From Planctomycetales bacterium (GTDB lineage Bacteria > Planctomycetota > Planctomycetia > Pirellulales > Thermoguttaceae), in NCBI GenBank assembly GCA_007127495.1, contig SKZG01000106.1:1-5580 (forward strand): a stretch of 5,580 nucleotides of DNA. Reading direction: 5' to 3'. Positions 1-5,580 of the stretch are shown here, one piece after another. The first letter of the stretch is position 1; every line of letters begins with the position of its first letter. Made by a program: the position numbers and the translations under genes. Below the pieces are notes generated by a model. The model ran no database searches. It saw only the letters and a program-made list of their open reading frames with translations, and was not told the origin of the DNA.

Positions 1-81
1 GGGGTGCCGGCCTGAGCCGGTTCGCAAAGCCGATTGAAGCCCGGACTCCAAACTGTGGACCCGAAAGAGAACCCCTTACTT

Positions 82-94
82 GGGGGGGGGGGGG
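82..94. repeat. 13-base poly-G homopolymer
   Basis: An uninterrupted run of 13 G lies between TT and TAGC. Runs of this length are prone to slipped-strand mispairing and are a classic substrate for phase variation, but also a classic place for sequencing or assembly errors. No supported gene crosses it here. If it has a regulatory role, it would be in the leader of a gene left of the window. Confidence 0.9.
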
Positions 95-243
95 TAGCAC
101 GCGGCGGCGCGGGCGCAGACGGCTGCCGCCGCGAGTGGAACGCTCAAATTGCCGCCGATACCGTGTCATGGCATTACGCCCTTGCCTGTGTGGCGGACCG
201 CCTGCGGCGCGACGATTCGCGCCCGAGTTCTCATTATCCGTAT

Positions 244-271
244 ATTGTACTCACTCTTTTCAAGCCGTCAA
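244..271 (-). promoter_or_regulatory. Possible leftward sigma70-type promoter
   Basis: Read on the minus strand, TTGACG (271-266, 5/6 to the -35 consensus) is followed after 16 nt by TACAAT (249-244, 5/6 to the -10 consensus). The predicted start would be near position 237, transcribing towards the left edge. No open reading frame of useful size follows within the window, so it would serve a gene beyond position 1 or a non-coding transcript. Such hexamer pairs occur by chance in AT-richer patches, so this is only a candidate. Confidence 0.35.
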
Positions 272-378
272 CACCCCGGAATCGCAATCGTCAAAAAAAA
301 TGCGCAACCCTATTCTATTAAAGGACTTGCGTCTCTCCAAAAGTTTCCGGCGGAGCCCATTTTCGGCTCTTCCGTTTC

Positions 379-523
379 GTAACCGTTCACGGGGGGACTG
401 TCCCAATTTTCGCGGCACACCGGGGAATATGCCCAGTGGGTCAACGAGCCCGGCCGCGAAAATGGGGCTGTCCCCTTTGCGTGAAGCGGAGAAAACTGCC
501 CGCGCCGCCCCGTGAACGGTTAC
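379..523. repeat. 145-bp MITE/REPIN-like element with terminal inverted repeats
   Basis: The ends are a perfect 16-bp inverted repeat: GTAACCGTTCACGGGG at 379-394 and its exact reverse complement at 508-523. Next to the left end, a 23-bp arm (393-415) pairs with 454-475 with few mismatches. These inner arms carry GGGGACTGTCCC and GGGGCTGTCCCC, each itself palindromic. A further CCGGG/CCCGG pair (420-424 with 449-453) closes the interior. About 32 nt at 476-507 are unpaired, so the element is asymmetric. There is no coding capacity and no obvious target duplication. The ends extend imperfectly through GTTT (374-377) and AAAC (526-529). The form resembles a non-autonomous element mobilised in trans. 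The short GC-rich GGGACxGTCCC palindromes resemble REP sequences linked to RAYT (IS200-like tyrosine) transposases, which is inference. Confidence 0.75.
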
Positions 524-592
524 TCAAACAACACTCCAGCGGGGCGTGCGCCTACTACAACTGCCGAAACGCTGGCGAGCTTCGCAACAGAT

Positions 593-621
593 TTGACACG
601 TCGGTGCCGGGCCGGTACACT
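593..621 (+). promoter_or_regulatory. Sigma70-type promoter of the DUF6807 gene
   Basis: A perfect -35 hexamer TTGACA (593-598) is followed by a 17-nt spacer and TACACT (616-621, 4/6 to TATAAT). Transcription would start near 628-630, leaving a leader of about 80 nt before the ATG at 709. The leader contains a small hairpin (643-649 pairing with 656-662, one G-U pair, 6-nt loop) and ends in an AAGGAG ribosome binding site at 695-700, 8 nt before the start. Spacing and position fit a housekeeping-type promoter for this single gene. Confidence 0.6.
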
Positions 622-694
622 AGAAGCATACTTGGTGCCTGGGGCCGTCGCCGTGGACGGTCAGTTTCCCCCATACGACACGTCTAAACGCTAC

Positions 695-700
695 AAGGAG
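695..700 (+). promoter_or_regulatory. Ribosome binding site of the DUF6807 gene
   Basis: AAGGAG lies 8 nt before the ATG at 709. It favours this start over the ATG two codons further on (715), which would be too far from it. Confidence 0.8.
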
Positions 701-708
701 ATTGAGAG

Positions 709-1728
709 ATGAGAATGGTTGTTACGAGCGCGCTTGCTGTCCTGTCGGCTTCGCTGTGGTGCGTCGCGCCATGTTTTGGGAACGATGCCCAAACGGTTAC
801 TGCCCGCATGGAGGACGACCGGATCGTGGTTGAGGTCCACGGAGAAACGTTCACCGCGTACCTGTTTGGGAAGGAGCACAAGTACCCGTTCTTCTATCCG
901 GTTGTCGGCCCTACCTCGGGCAAGTCGGTAACGACTTGGGACCAGGAACCGTTCCCGCACCATAGCTCGCTTTACATCAGCCTGGACCGCGTGCGTAGCG
1001 AGAATGTGCCTCACGGCAATTACTGGCAACCCCGGAACCAGTTGAACACCGGCCAGGTGTTTTCCCGGAATCCGCGAATTGTCGAGCAGGAAGGGGGGCG
1101 GGTCGTATTGCAGGACGAGGCCGACTGGATCGTGCCGGCAACCGGGAGCCACCAGTTGCGCGACCGGCGCACGGTAACCATCTGGGCGCCGTCGCCGACG
1201 GTGCGGGTTATGGATTTCGAATTCGAACTCAAGGCGATGAAAGATCTGGTGGTCCGGCAGACCGGCCACTCGTTCTTCAGTGCCCGCATGCGTCCGGAAA
1301 TCGCCGTCGGCTGCCCACAGCGCGGTCGTGCGTGGGCTGCGATGGGGACGGGCACGATCGTCAATTCCGAGGGCGATCGGGACGAGGCGGGAACGCGCGA
1401 CAAAGCGGCCGATTGGTGCGCTTACTACGGCAAGATCAACGACGTGACGGAGGGTCTGGCCATCATCCAGCACTCGTCCAACCCGATGTACCCGGCCAAA
1501 TGGTTCAATCGCAATTATGGATTCATGTCGCCTACGCCGTTCGCCTTCGACGGCGACGTGCCGATCGAAGGCGACGCCACCCTGACGTTCCGGTATCGGG
1601 TGGTGGTGTTCACCGGCGACCACGAGACGGCCGACATTGCCGGGTGGCGCGAGGATTTCGAGCAGAATGTTCCGGCGAATCCCGCTTCCCCGGATGCGCA
1701 GGCGAGCGGAGCGGAACCGGCCCAGTGA
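709..1728 (+). CDS. Exported DUF6807 (Pfam 'PmoA-like') family protein
   Basis: The product is 339 aa. Residues 1 to about 24 form a signal peptide (MRMVV, a hydrophobic stretch, then a CFG/ND junction), so it is probably exported; no good lipobox is seen. The mature part matches the DUF6807 family in landmark order: PFFYPVVGP (60-68), the histidine-rich PHHSSLYISLD (83-93) ahead of NYW (104-106), RTVTIWAP (154-161), an acidic strand ending DFEFEL (169-174), then WCAYYGKI (236-243), GLAIIQHSSNP (249-259) and W-x-N-R-N-YGFMSPTPF (265-278). A Pro/Ala-rich tail ends the protein. The Pfam label 'methane oxygenase PmoA' is historical: there are no membrane helices or copper-monooxygenase features, so this is not methane monooxygenase. 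Its reaction is unknown; relatives are common in polysaccharide-degrading Planctomycetota and Bacteroidota. The ATG is supported by AAGGAG 8 nt upstream. It stands alone, with its own promoter, convergent to the next gene. Assignment to the family is firm and function is open. Confidence 0.88.
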   Translation: MRMVVTSALAVLSASLWCVAPCFGNDAQTVTARMEDDRIVVEVHGETFTAYLFGKEHKYPFFYPVVGPTSGKSVTTWDQEPFPHHSSLYISLDRVRSENVPHGNYWQPRNQLNTGQVFSRNPRIVEQEGGRVVLQDEADWIVPATGSHQLRDRRTVTIWAPSPTVRVMDFEFELKAMKDLVVRQTGHSFFSARMRPEIAVGCPQRGRAWAAMGTGTIVNSEGDRDEAGTRDKAADWCAYYGKINDVTEGLAIIQHSSNPMYPAKWFNRNYGFMSPTPFAFDGDVPIEGDATLTFRYRVVVFTGDHETADIAGWREDFEQNVPANPASPDAQASGAEPAQ

Positions 1729-1783
1729 GGCGAGGGTGTTGCCTTAGAAGGGCACGTCGCCGGCCGGCACTTGTTCAGCTACC

Positions 1784-1898
1784 ATACTCGCCGCGAGCCG
1801 TTATTGCGCTTTTGTAGGATGGACATTCTTGTCCGTCTTCGCTTTGACGGGCTAGAGCCCATCCTACGAAAAGCGCAGTTTTGGGCCGCGGCGAGTAT
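1784..1898. repeat. Compound palindromic repeat, possible bidirectional terminator
   Basis: This is a near-continuous imperfect palindrome of about 115 bp. The outer arms ATACTCGCCGCG (1784-1795) and CGCGGCGAGTAT (1887-1898) are perfect 12-bp complements. The middle arms TGCGCTTTTGTAGGATGG (1805-1822) and CCATCCTACGAAAAGCGCA (1859-1877) pair with a single-base bulge. The core holds two small hairpins, GGACA-TTCT-TGTCC (1821-1834) and GGGCT-AG-AGCCC (1849-1860), and GTCCGTC/GACGGGC near the dyad. It sits between two convergent genes, and T-rich bases lie beyond each middle arm, so it may end transcription both ways. From memory, the GTAGGATGGACATTCTTGTCC type of motif is a dispersed repeat in GC-rich environmental genomes; that recollection was not checked. 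It overlaps the last codons of the spermidine-synthase-like gene. Confidence 0.75.
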
Positions 1899-2634
1899 AT
1901 GCGGGTCCCGGTGATTCCCGCGCGGTCGCCAATACGATGTAGTCGGTGACCGACTGGCGGACACACGGGTTTTCGAACGGAACCTCGACCAGCGAGGCCG
2001 TAGCGAACACCGCATGGACTGCGCGCATGAACGTTTGGCCTGGATGCGTTGCGCACCACAGTGCGAGAACCCCCGCCGGTTGCAATTGGCAGTGCAAGGC
2101 CTCCAAACCGCGCGCCTCGTAGAAGACGGAGTGGCGGTTATGCCATAGCAAGGCCGGCGAATCGTCGATGTCAATCAGGATGGCGTCGTACCGGGCGCCG
2201 GGCTTTGCGCCGGGCGCCATTGCGGCGAAAAAGTCGCCTTCGACGATTTGCAGCCGCGGGTCGGACGTCAATGCATCCGACCACGGGAGCAGTCCCGACC
2301 GGTGCCACTGGATGACCGGCGCAAGCCGTTCCATGACGGTCAGGTCCTGAACCCGCGAGTCAGCCAGGGCCGCCAGGGCGGTGAAGCCGAACCCCAGTCC
2401 GCCGATCAGCACGCGCAGCGGCTTCTCGGGCAGCGATACGAGGGCGCGCTCGGCAAGGGCCTGCTCTGAGATATTCACCGCGCTGGACATCATCAGCTTG
2501 CCGTCCAGCGTCATTTCGAACACGTCGCGCTCCAGCGCCGGCGACCAGCGCCGGCGCAGCATCAGCGTGCCCATATCGGTGTCGGAATCGTGCAGCACGC
2601 AGAAGCGGCCGGCGGTTGGACCGATGGAATCCAC
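1864..2634 (-). CDS. Spermidine-synthase-like protein (class I SAM-binding fold)
   Basis: The 256-aa product resembles the spermidine/spermine synthase superfamily, cytosolic enzymes that in the classical case transfer aminopropyl from decarboxylated SAM to putrescine. An N-terminal beta region (about 22-50) includes LERDVFEMTLDGKLMMSS, like the strand-rich N-terminal domain of SpeE. The Rossmann part follows: VLIGGLGFGFTALAAL (75-90, nucleotide loop), VMERL (100-104, with the ribose-binding acidic residue E102), VEGDFF (131-136), and YDAILIDIDDSP (149-160), where D155 lines up with the catalytic Asp of SpeE. FYEA (171-174) and QPAGVLALW (185-193) complete it. The canonical GGGDG loop is replaced by GGLGFG, so the substrate may differ from putrescine; a methyltransferase-like activity is possible. 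The start is GTG, supported by AGGAG 8 nt upstream. It lies 11 nt after the MFS gene, so the two are probably cotranscribed and translationally linked. The last 11 codons and the TAG come from the palindromic repeat, so the native C-terminus may have been replaced. Confidence 0.8.
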   Translation of the reverse strand: MDSIGPTAGRFCVLHDSDTDMGTLMLRRRWSPALERDVFEMTLDGKLMMSSAVNISEQALAERALVSLPEKPLRVLIGGLGFGFTALAALADSRVQDLTVMERLAPVIQWHRSGLLPWSDALTSDPRLQIVEGDFFAAMAPGAKPGARYDAILIDIDDSPALLWHNRHSVFYEARGLEALHCQLQPAGVLALWCATHPGQTFMRAVHAVFATASLVEVPFENPCVRQSVTDYIVLATARESPGPAYTRRGPKLRFS

Positions 2635-2642
2635 GAAGTCGT

Positions 2643-2647
2643 CTCCT
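2643..2647 (-). promoter_or_regulatory. Ribosome binding site fixing a GTG start and overlapping the upstream stop
   Basis: On the minus strand AGGAG (2647-2643) precedes the GTG start at 2634 by 8 nt. Its first bases are the end of the TAG stop of the MFS gene (2648-2646). This supports GTG over the internal ATG at residue 21 and points to translational coupling of the two genes. Confidence 0.75.
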
Positions 2648-4034
2648 ACGTTGCGAGGGGCTTACCGGCCAGATCCCGATGCTCCGTGGAGGGGCTCTCC
2701 ACTACCGGCTGTGTCCAGGCGGGCGTGTCGTCCAAGGTCGGGCGCCGGGGCGGGGTGACGAAAAGAGCGAGGAGGGCCAGCGGCAGGGGCGCCAAGGCAA
2801 AGGCAACCAGCGCGAGGTTGAAGTCGCCCTGCCAGTCGCGCGTGACGCCCACAAACAGCGGCCCCAGGCTTGACGACGCGACGTTCAGGGTCATCAGCGC
2901 ACCGCGAATCTTGCCCAGGTGAAGGCGCCCGAAGTAGCGCGCCCACAGCGGATGCGCCGCCCCAAAGACGATTGCCTGCGATGTGCCGAAACCGGCGCCG
3001 GCAACGAGAACCGCCGCTCGACTTTGGGAATACCAGAGCAGGCTTCCCGCCAGGCTAAGACCGGTCATGCCCACAAGCAGCAGGTAGCGTGCGTGAACCC
3101 GGTCGGCCAGCATGCCGCTTGGCAGTTGCATGATTGCCAGAGCGATGGCGAACATGGTGAGCACGGCGGCGGCATCGGCGACGGCGAGGCCGCGCTCCTG
3201 GACAATCGGCACCAGGCAGAAGAACACGCCCGTATGGATCAACCCGAGCAGCGCCGCACTGCTCGCGACAATCCAAAAGGTCGGCGTGCGAAGCGTCTGC
3301 CGCAGGGTGAGCCCCCAATCCACGCCGTCACGGCGTTGCCCGGCGGGTACTGCGAGACCGTGTGGCCGGCGGCCGTCCAGCCATTGTCCCAGGTCGCCCG
3401 GACGGTTGCGGAAGAAGACCATGACGGCGGGAAACAGCAGGAGCCAAATGCCGACACCAAGGACGGCGTACGCCGCGCGCCATCCCCACATCGTGATCAA
3501 CGCCAGGTGGAGCACCGGCGCCAGCCCCATGGCAAGCGCGGTGCCGAGTTGCCGGACGCCTTCCACGGTTCCGAGGCGTCGCTCGAACCAGAACGGGAGC
3601 ACGTTTCCGCTGAGAAACGACAGCGCGCCCGGCCCTAGCATGCGCAACAGGCAAAAAGCGGCAACCAGCGTAACCCAACCCTGTACGAACGAGGCGAGCA
3701 CGCAGGCGATGGCGAAGAGGCTCACCACAACCAGCATGGTGCGGCGCAGCCCGTGGCGGTCCATCTGATGGCCGATGTACACGATCGGCACGGCCCCCAG
3801 CAGCGTGCCCAGCATGTAGGCCGCGGCGAGGCGTCCGTGGCTCAAGCCCAGGGCCAACCGGATCGGCTCATTGAAGACCGAGATGCCATAGGTTTGGCCC
3901 GGGGAACTGGCAATCATCGCGGCCATGGCCATGGGCAGCATGACCCAGCCATAGTACACGGCGCGCGGCTTCTCCACGGGCTTCGCCGCGCGCTCGGTTG
4001 CCGACGGCTGCTCTTCCTTTACGCAATGGGTCAT
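2646..4034 (-). CDS. MFS transporter, monocarboxylate/oxalate-formate antiporter-like
   Basis: The 462-aa product is a 12-helix major facilitator of the inner membrane. A hydrophilic N-terminus (1-24) leads into YYGWVMLPMAMAAMI (27-41). Motif A is seen in loop 2-3 as GHQMDRHGLRR (88-98), with its weaker counterpart GMLADRVHAR (307-316) in loop 8-9. A polar central loop (about 208-245) separates the two six-helix halves. YGISVF in helix 1, the GW near the start and the YFGRLHLGKIRG stretch (367-378) are typical of the MCT/OFA-type branch, which moves small organic anions. The substrate cannot be read from sequence. The reading frame stays open upstream to 4259, but that part overlaps prfC and does not look like protein. 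ATG 4034 has AGGA a short 4 nt upstream and directly precedes the first conserved region. It sits 52 nt after prfC and 11 nt before the spermidine-synthase-like gene, which suggests one operon. Confidence 0.85.
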   Translation of the reverse strand: MTHCVKEEQPSATERAAKPVEKPRAVYYGWVMLPMAMAAMIASSPGQTYGISVFNEPIRLALGLSHGRLAAAYMLGTLLGAVPIVYIGHQMDRHGLRRTMLVVVSLFAIACVLASFVQGWVTLVAAFCLLRMLGPGALSFLSGNVLPFWFERRLGTVEGVRQLGTALAMGLAPVLHLALITMWGWRAAYAVLGVGIWLLLFPAVMVFFRNRPGDLGQWLDGRRPHGLAVPAGQRRDGVDWGLTLRQTLRTPTFWIVASSAALLGLIHTGVFFCLVPIVQERGLAVADAAAVLTMFAIALAIMQLPSGMLADRVHARYLLLVGMTGLSLAGSLLWYSQSRAAVLVAGAGFGTSQAIVFGAAHPLWARYFGRLHLGKIRGALMTLNVASSSLGPLFVGVTRDWQGDFNLALVAFALAPLPLALLALFVTPPRRPTLDDTPAWTQPVVESPSTEHRDLAGKPLAT

Positions 4035-4086
4035 CGTATCCTGTTGTCTTTCGGACGGGGGCGTCGCCCGTACAGCTTGCTGTGCG

Positions 4087-5580
4087 TTAAATCGCCCGCG
4101 CGGCGCACATGACTGAGAACCGGACGTCCGGGTTCTCGCGCGACGCGTACTCGGCGTCCCATTGCGAATGGAACAGCACGGCATGATGGCCGAACTGGTC
4201 TCGCACCATTTTGGCGGAATACGGCAGGCGCATTTCCCGCAACTGTGAAGGATCGTCATCGACCCAGCGAGCGATCTTGAACGGGAGCCATTGGAGGTCG
4301 GTCGGGGTGTCGTATTCGCTTTCGAGCCGGAACCGCACGACGTCGAACTGCAACTCGCCCACCGCGGCGAGCATCGGCTCGCGGCGTTGGGCGTGTGGAT
4401 CGGAGAAGACCTGGATGGCTCCCTCTTCCAGAAGCTGGCTCATCCCGCGCTCAAACTGCTTCCGCCGGTCGGTATTGCGACATCGGAGGATGGCGAAGTT
4501 TTCGGGCGAGAACTGCGGCAGCGGCTCAAAACTCACTGCCGGGCCCTCGCACAGGGTATCGCCCAGGTGGAACTCGCCCGGGTTCACCAGCCCGACGATA
4601 TCGCCTGGAAACGCCTCCTCCATCGTCTCGCGCTCCCGGCCGAACACGCGGTGCGCACGACGCAGCCGCAGCTTGTTGCCAGTTCGGGCGTGCAGCACTT
4701 CCATATCGCGCCGGAATCGCCCCGCGCACACGCGCACGAACGCGATCCGATCGCGGTGCCGGGGGTCGAGGTTGGCCTGGATTTTGAACACGAATCCGGC
4801 GAACTCGCGGCGCGCCGCGACGATCGGCCCGGTGGCGCCGGAGCGGTCGCCCGGCGGCGGGCATTGTTTCAAAAAGCCGTGCAGGAAGTGCTCGACGCCC
4901 CAGTTTGTCAGTGCGCTGCCAAAGAAGACGGGCGATTGCTTGCCGGCGAGAAATTGCTCTCGATCGAACGCGGCGCCGGCCCCCGCCACCAGCTCGACCT
5001 CTTCGACCGCCCGCCTGATCACCTCCGGCCGCAGGGCTGCCTCCCTGCCAAGCGAGCCCAGTTCGACTGAGCGGAACGGAATACGATGCGTGCCGCCGCG
5101 CTGCTGAAAGAGGTGGGCGGTGCGGGTGGCCACGTCCACCACGCCTGCATAGTCGTGGCCGGTGCCCAGCGGCCAGTTCTGAGGCACGGCGTCGATCCCG
5201 AATTTCGATTCGATGTCTTCCAAGACCGCCAGCGCCGATTGCCCGGGGCGGTCCACCTTGTTCACAAAGGTGATGACGGGAATCTTGCGCAGGGCGCACA
5301 CGCGGAAAAGCTTCTCGGTTTGTGTTTCCACGCCCTTGGCCAAGTCGATGACCATGACCGCGCAATCGGCGGCCATGAGCGTGCGGTAGGTATCCTCGCT
5401 GAAATCGTGGTGACCGGGGGTGTCGAGTAGATTGACCTGCCGCCCTTCAAACTCGAACGTGAGCACCGTGGAGCTGACGGAAATTCCTCGTTGCTTCTCC
5501 AGTTCCAGCCAATCGGAGGTCGCCGCGCGCTGCGCCTTCCGGCCGCGAACCGCGCCGGCAACGTCAATACAGCCGCCGAA
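4087..5580 (-). CDS. prfC: Peptide chain release factor 3 (RF3), 5' end cut by the window
   Basis: RF3 is a translational GTPase that recycles RF1/RF2 from the ribosome after peptide release. The visible 497 residues align along nearly the whole of E. coli RF3 (529 aa). About 35 N-terminal residues, including the P-loop (G1), lie beyond the right edge. Visible landmarks, numbered in the fragment: SDWLELEKQRGIS (22-34, switch I), DTPGH (53-57, G3), the RF3-typical HHDFSEDTYRTL (57-68), NKVD (107-110, G4) and GSAL (221-224, G5). Domain II has FVFKIQANLDPRHRDRIAFVR (263-283), and the C-terminal domain has EEGAIQVF (385-392) and VGELQFDVV (407-415). SEDTYRTL and FKIQAN separate it from EF-G. The frame is intact to the TAA-type end at 4087. 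It is the first visible gene of the leftward cluster; its start and promoter are off-window. Confidence 0.96.
   Translation of the reverse strand, partial: FGGCIDVAGAVRGRKAQRAATSDWLELEKQRGISVSSTVLTFEFEGRQVNLLDTPGHHDFSEDTYRTLMAADCAVMVIDLAKGVETQTEKLFRVCALRKIPVITFVNKVDRPGQSALAVLEDIESKFGIDAVPQNWPLGTGHDYAGVVDVATRTAHLFQQRGGTHRIPFRSVELGSLGREAALRPEVIRRAVEEVELVAGAGAAFDREQFLAGKQSPVFFGSALTNWGVEHFLHGFLKQCPPPGDRSGATGPIVAARREFAGFVFKIQANLDPRHRDRIAFVRVCAGRFRRDMEVLHARTGNKLRLRRAHRVFGRERETMEEAFPGDIVGLVNPGEFHLGDTLCEGPAVSFEPLPQFSPENFAILRCRNTDRRKQFERGMSQLLEEGAIQVFSDPHAQRREPMLAAVGELQFDVVRFRLESEYDTPTDLQWLPFKIARWVDDDPSQLREMRLPYSAKMVRDQFGHHAVLFHSQWDAEYASRENPDVRFSVMCAARAI

Larger units (their letters stand above)
1..378. 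other. Left-end stretch without a recognisable gene
   Basis: I see no convincing coding region here. One plus-strand frame stays open from about position 3 to 515, but the implied peptide is arginine- and proline-rich, matches no family I recognise, crosses a run of 13 G and runs straight through the inverted-repeat element at 379-523, so I treat it as a chance opening in GC-rich DNA. No tRNA or rRNA signature is visible. The stretch holds the G tract at 82-94 and a comparatively AT-rich patch at about 230-330 with promoter-like hexamers on the minus strand. It is probably an intergenic or leader region belonging to a gene left of the window. Confidence 0.6.

Noticed and set aside
1..37. A short plus-strand tail ending in TGA at 35-37, as the end of an upstream gene
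   Set aside because: Eleven codons are too few to judge and show no recognisable motif.
3..515. A plus-strand frame open across most of the left end
   Set aside because: It has no recognisable protein features, runs through the poly-G tract and the palindromic element, and is explained by low stop-codon frequency in GC-rich DNA.
792..801. AACGGTTACT shared with the right end of the 379-523 element
   Set aside because: It is a 10-base match inside the coding region with no further similarity around it, so coincidence is likely.
691..1623. A 310-codon open frame antisense to the DUF6807 gene
   Set aside because: The composition is His/Arg-rich with no family resemblance, and the opposite strand encodes a clear DUF6807 protein with promoter and ribosome binding site.
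709..1728. Particulate methane monooxygenase subunit PmoA
   Set aside because: The name comes from an old Pfam label. The protein is a soluble exported protein without the membrane helices of true PmoA.
1779..2174. Minus-strand small open frames crossing the palindrome at 1784-1898
   Set aside because: The peptides are translations of the repeat (DGQECPSYKS-like) and of an out-of-frame part of the spermidine-synthase-like gene.
2919..3638. A 239-codon plus-strand frame opposite the MFS gene
   Set aside because: It is a hydrophilic, low-complexity shadow of the transporter, with no ribosome binding site or family match.
4055..4071. A possible terminator between prfC and the MFS gene
   Set aside because: The stem ACGGG/CCCGT is only 5 bp and no T run follows on the minus strand.
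4035..4259. A 75-codon N-terminal extension of the MFS gene
   Set aside because: It overlaps the prfC coding end, is Cys/Arg-rich with no transporter character, and the ATG at 4034 precedes the conserved transporter N-terminus.
4211..5107. A 298-codon plus-strand frame, and other frames opposite prfC
   Set aside because: The Ser/Arg-rich composition is typical of antisense reading through a GC-rich gene. prfC is unambiguous on the other strand.

Overview
This is a GC-rich bacterial chromosomal window with four protein-coding genes, two structured repeat-like elements and a long non-coding left end. A secreted DUF6807 (Pfam 'PmoA-like') protein and abundant palindromic intergenic repeats fit a Planctomycetota, Hydrogenedentota or Verrucomicrobiota-type genome. 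That placement is an inference from gene content, not a phylogenetic result.

Layout. Positions 1-708 hold no convincing gene. They contain a 13-G homopolymer (82-94), a possible leftward sigma70-type promoter (244-271), a 145-bp terminal-inverted-repeat element (379-523) and a good rightward sigma70-type promoter (593-621). That promoter drives one plus-strand gene (709-1728) for an exported DUF6807 protein. The other three genes are on the minus strand and read leftward in the order prfC (peptide chain release factor 3, 5' end cut by the window edge), an MFS transporter, and a spermidine-synthase-like protein. The last two are separated by only 11 nt, and the ribosome binding site of the second overlaps the stop of the first. 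prfC and the MFS gene are 52 nt apart, so the three probably form one transcription unit whose promoter lies beyond position 5580.

The DUF6807 gene and the minus-strand cluster converge on a gap of about 135 bp. A roughly 115-bp compound palindrome (1784-1898) spans much of it, runs into the 3' end of the spermidine-synthase-like gene, and supplies that gene's last 11 codons and stop. It could act as a bidirectional terminator.

Function. prfC is a housekeeping translation factor. The MFS/spermidine-synthase-like pair is probably functionally linked, but its substrate cannot be read from sequence. The DUF6807 protein is a stand-alone exported protein of unknown biochemical role. I see no clear new defence or biosynthetic system. 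The most unusual features are the two palindromic elements and the MFS/SpeE-like pair.
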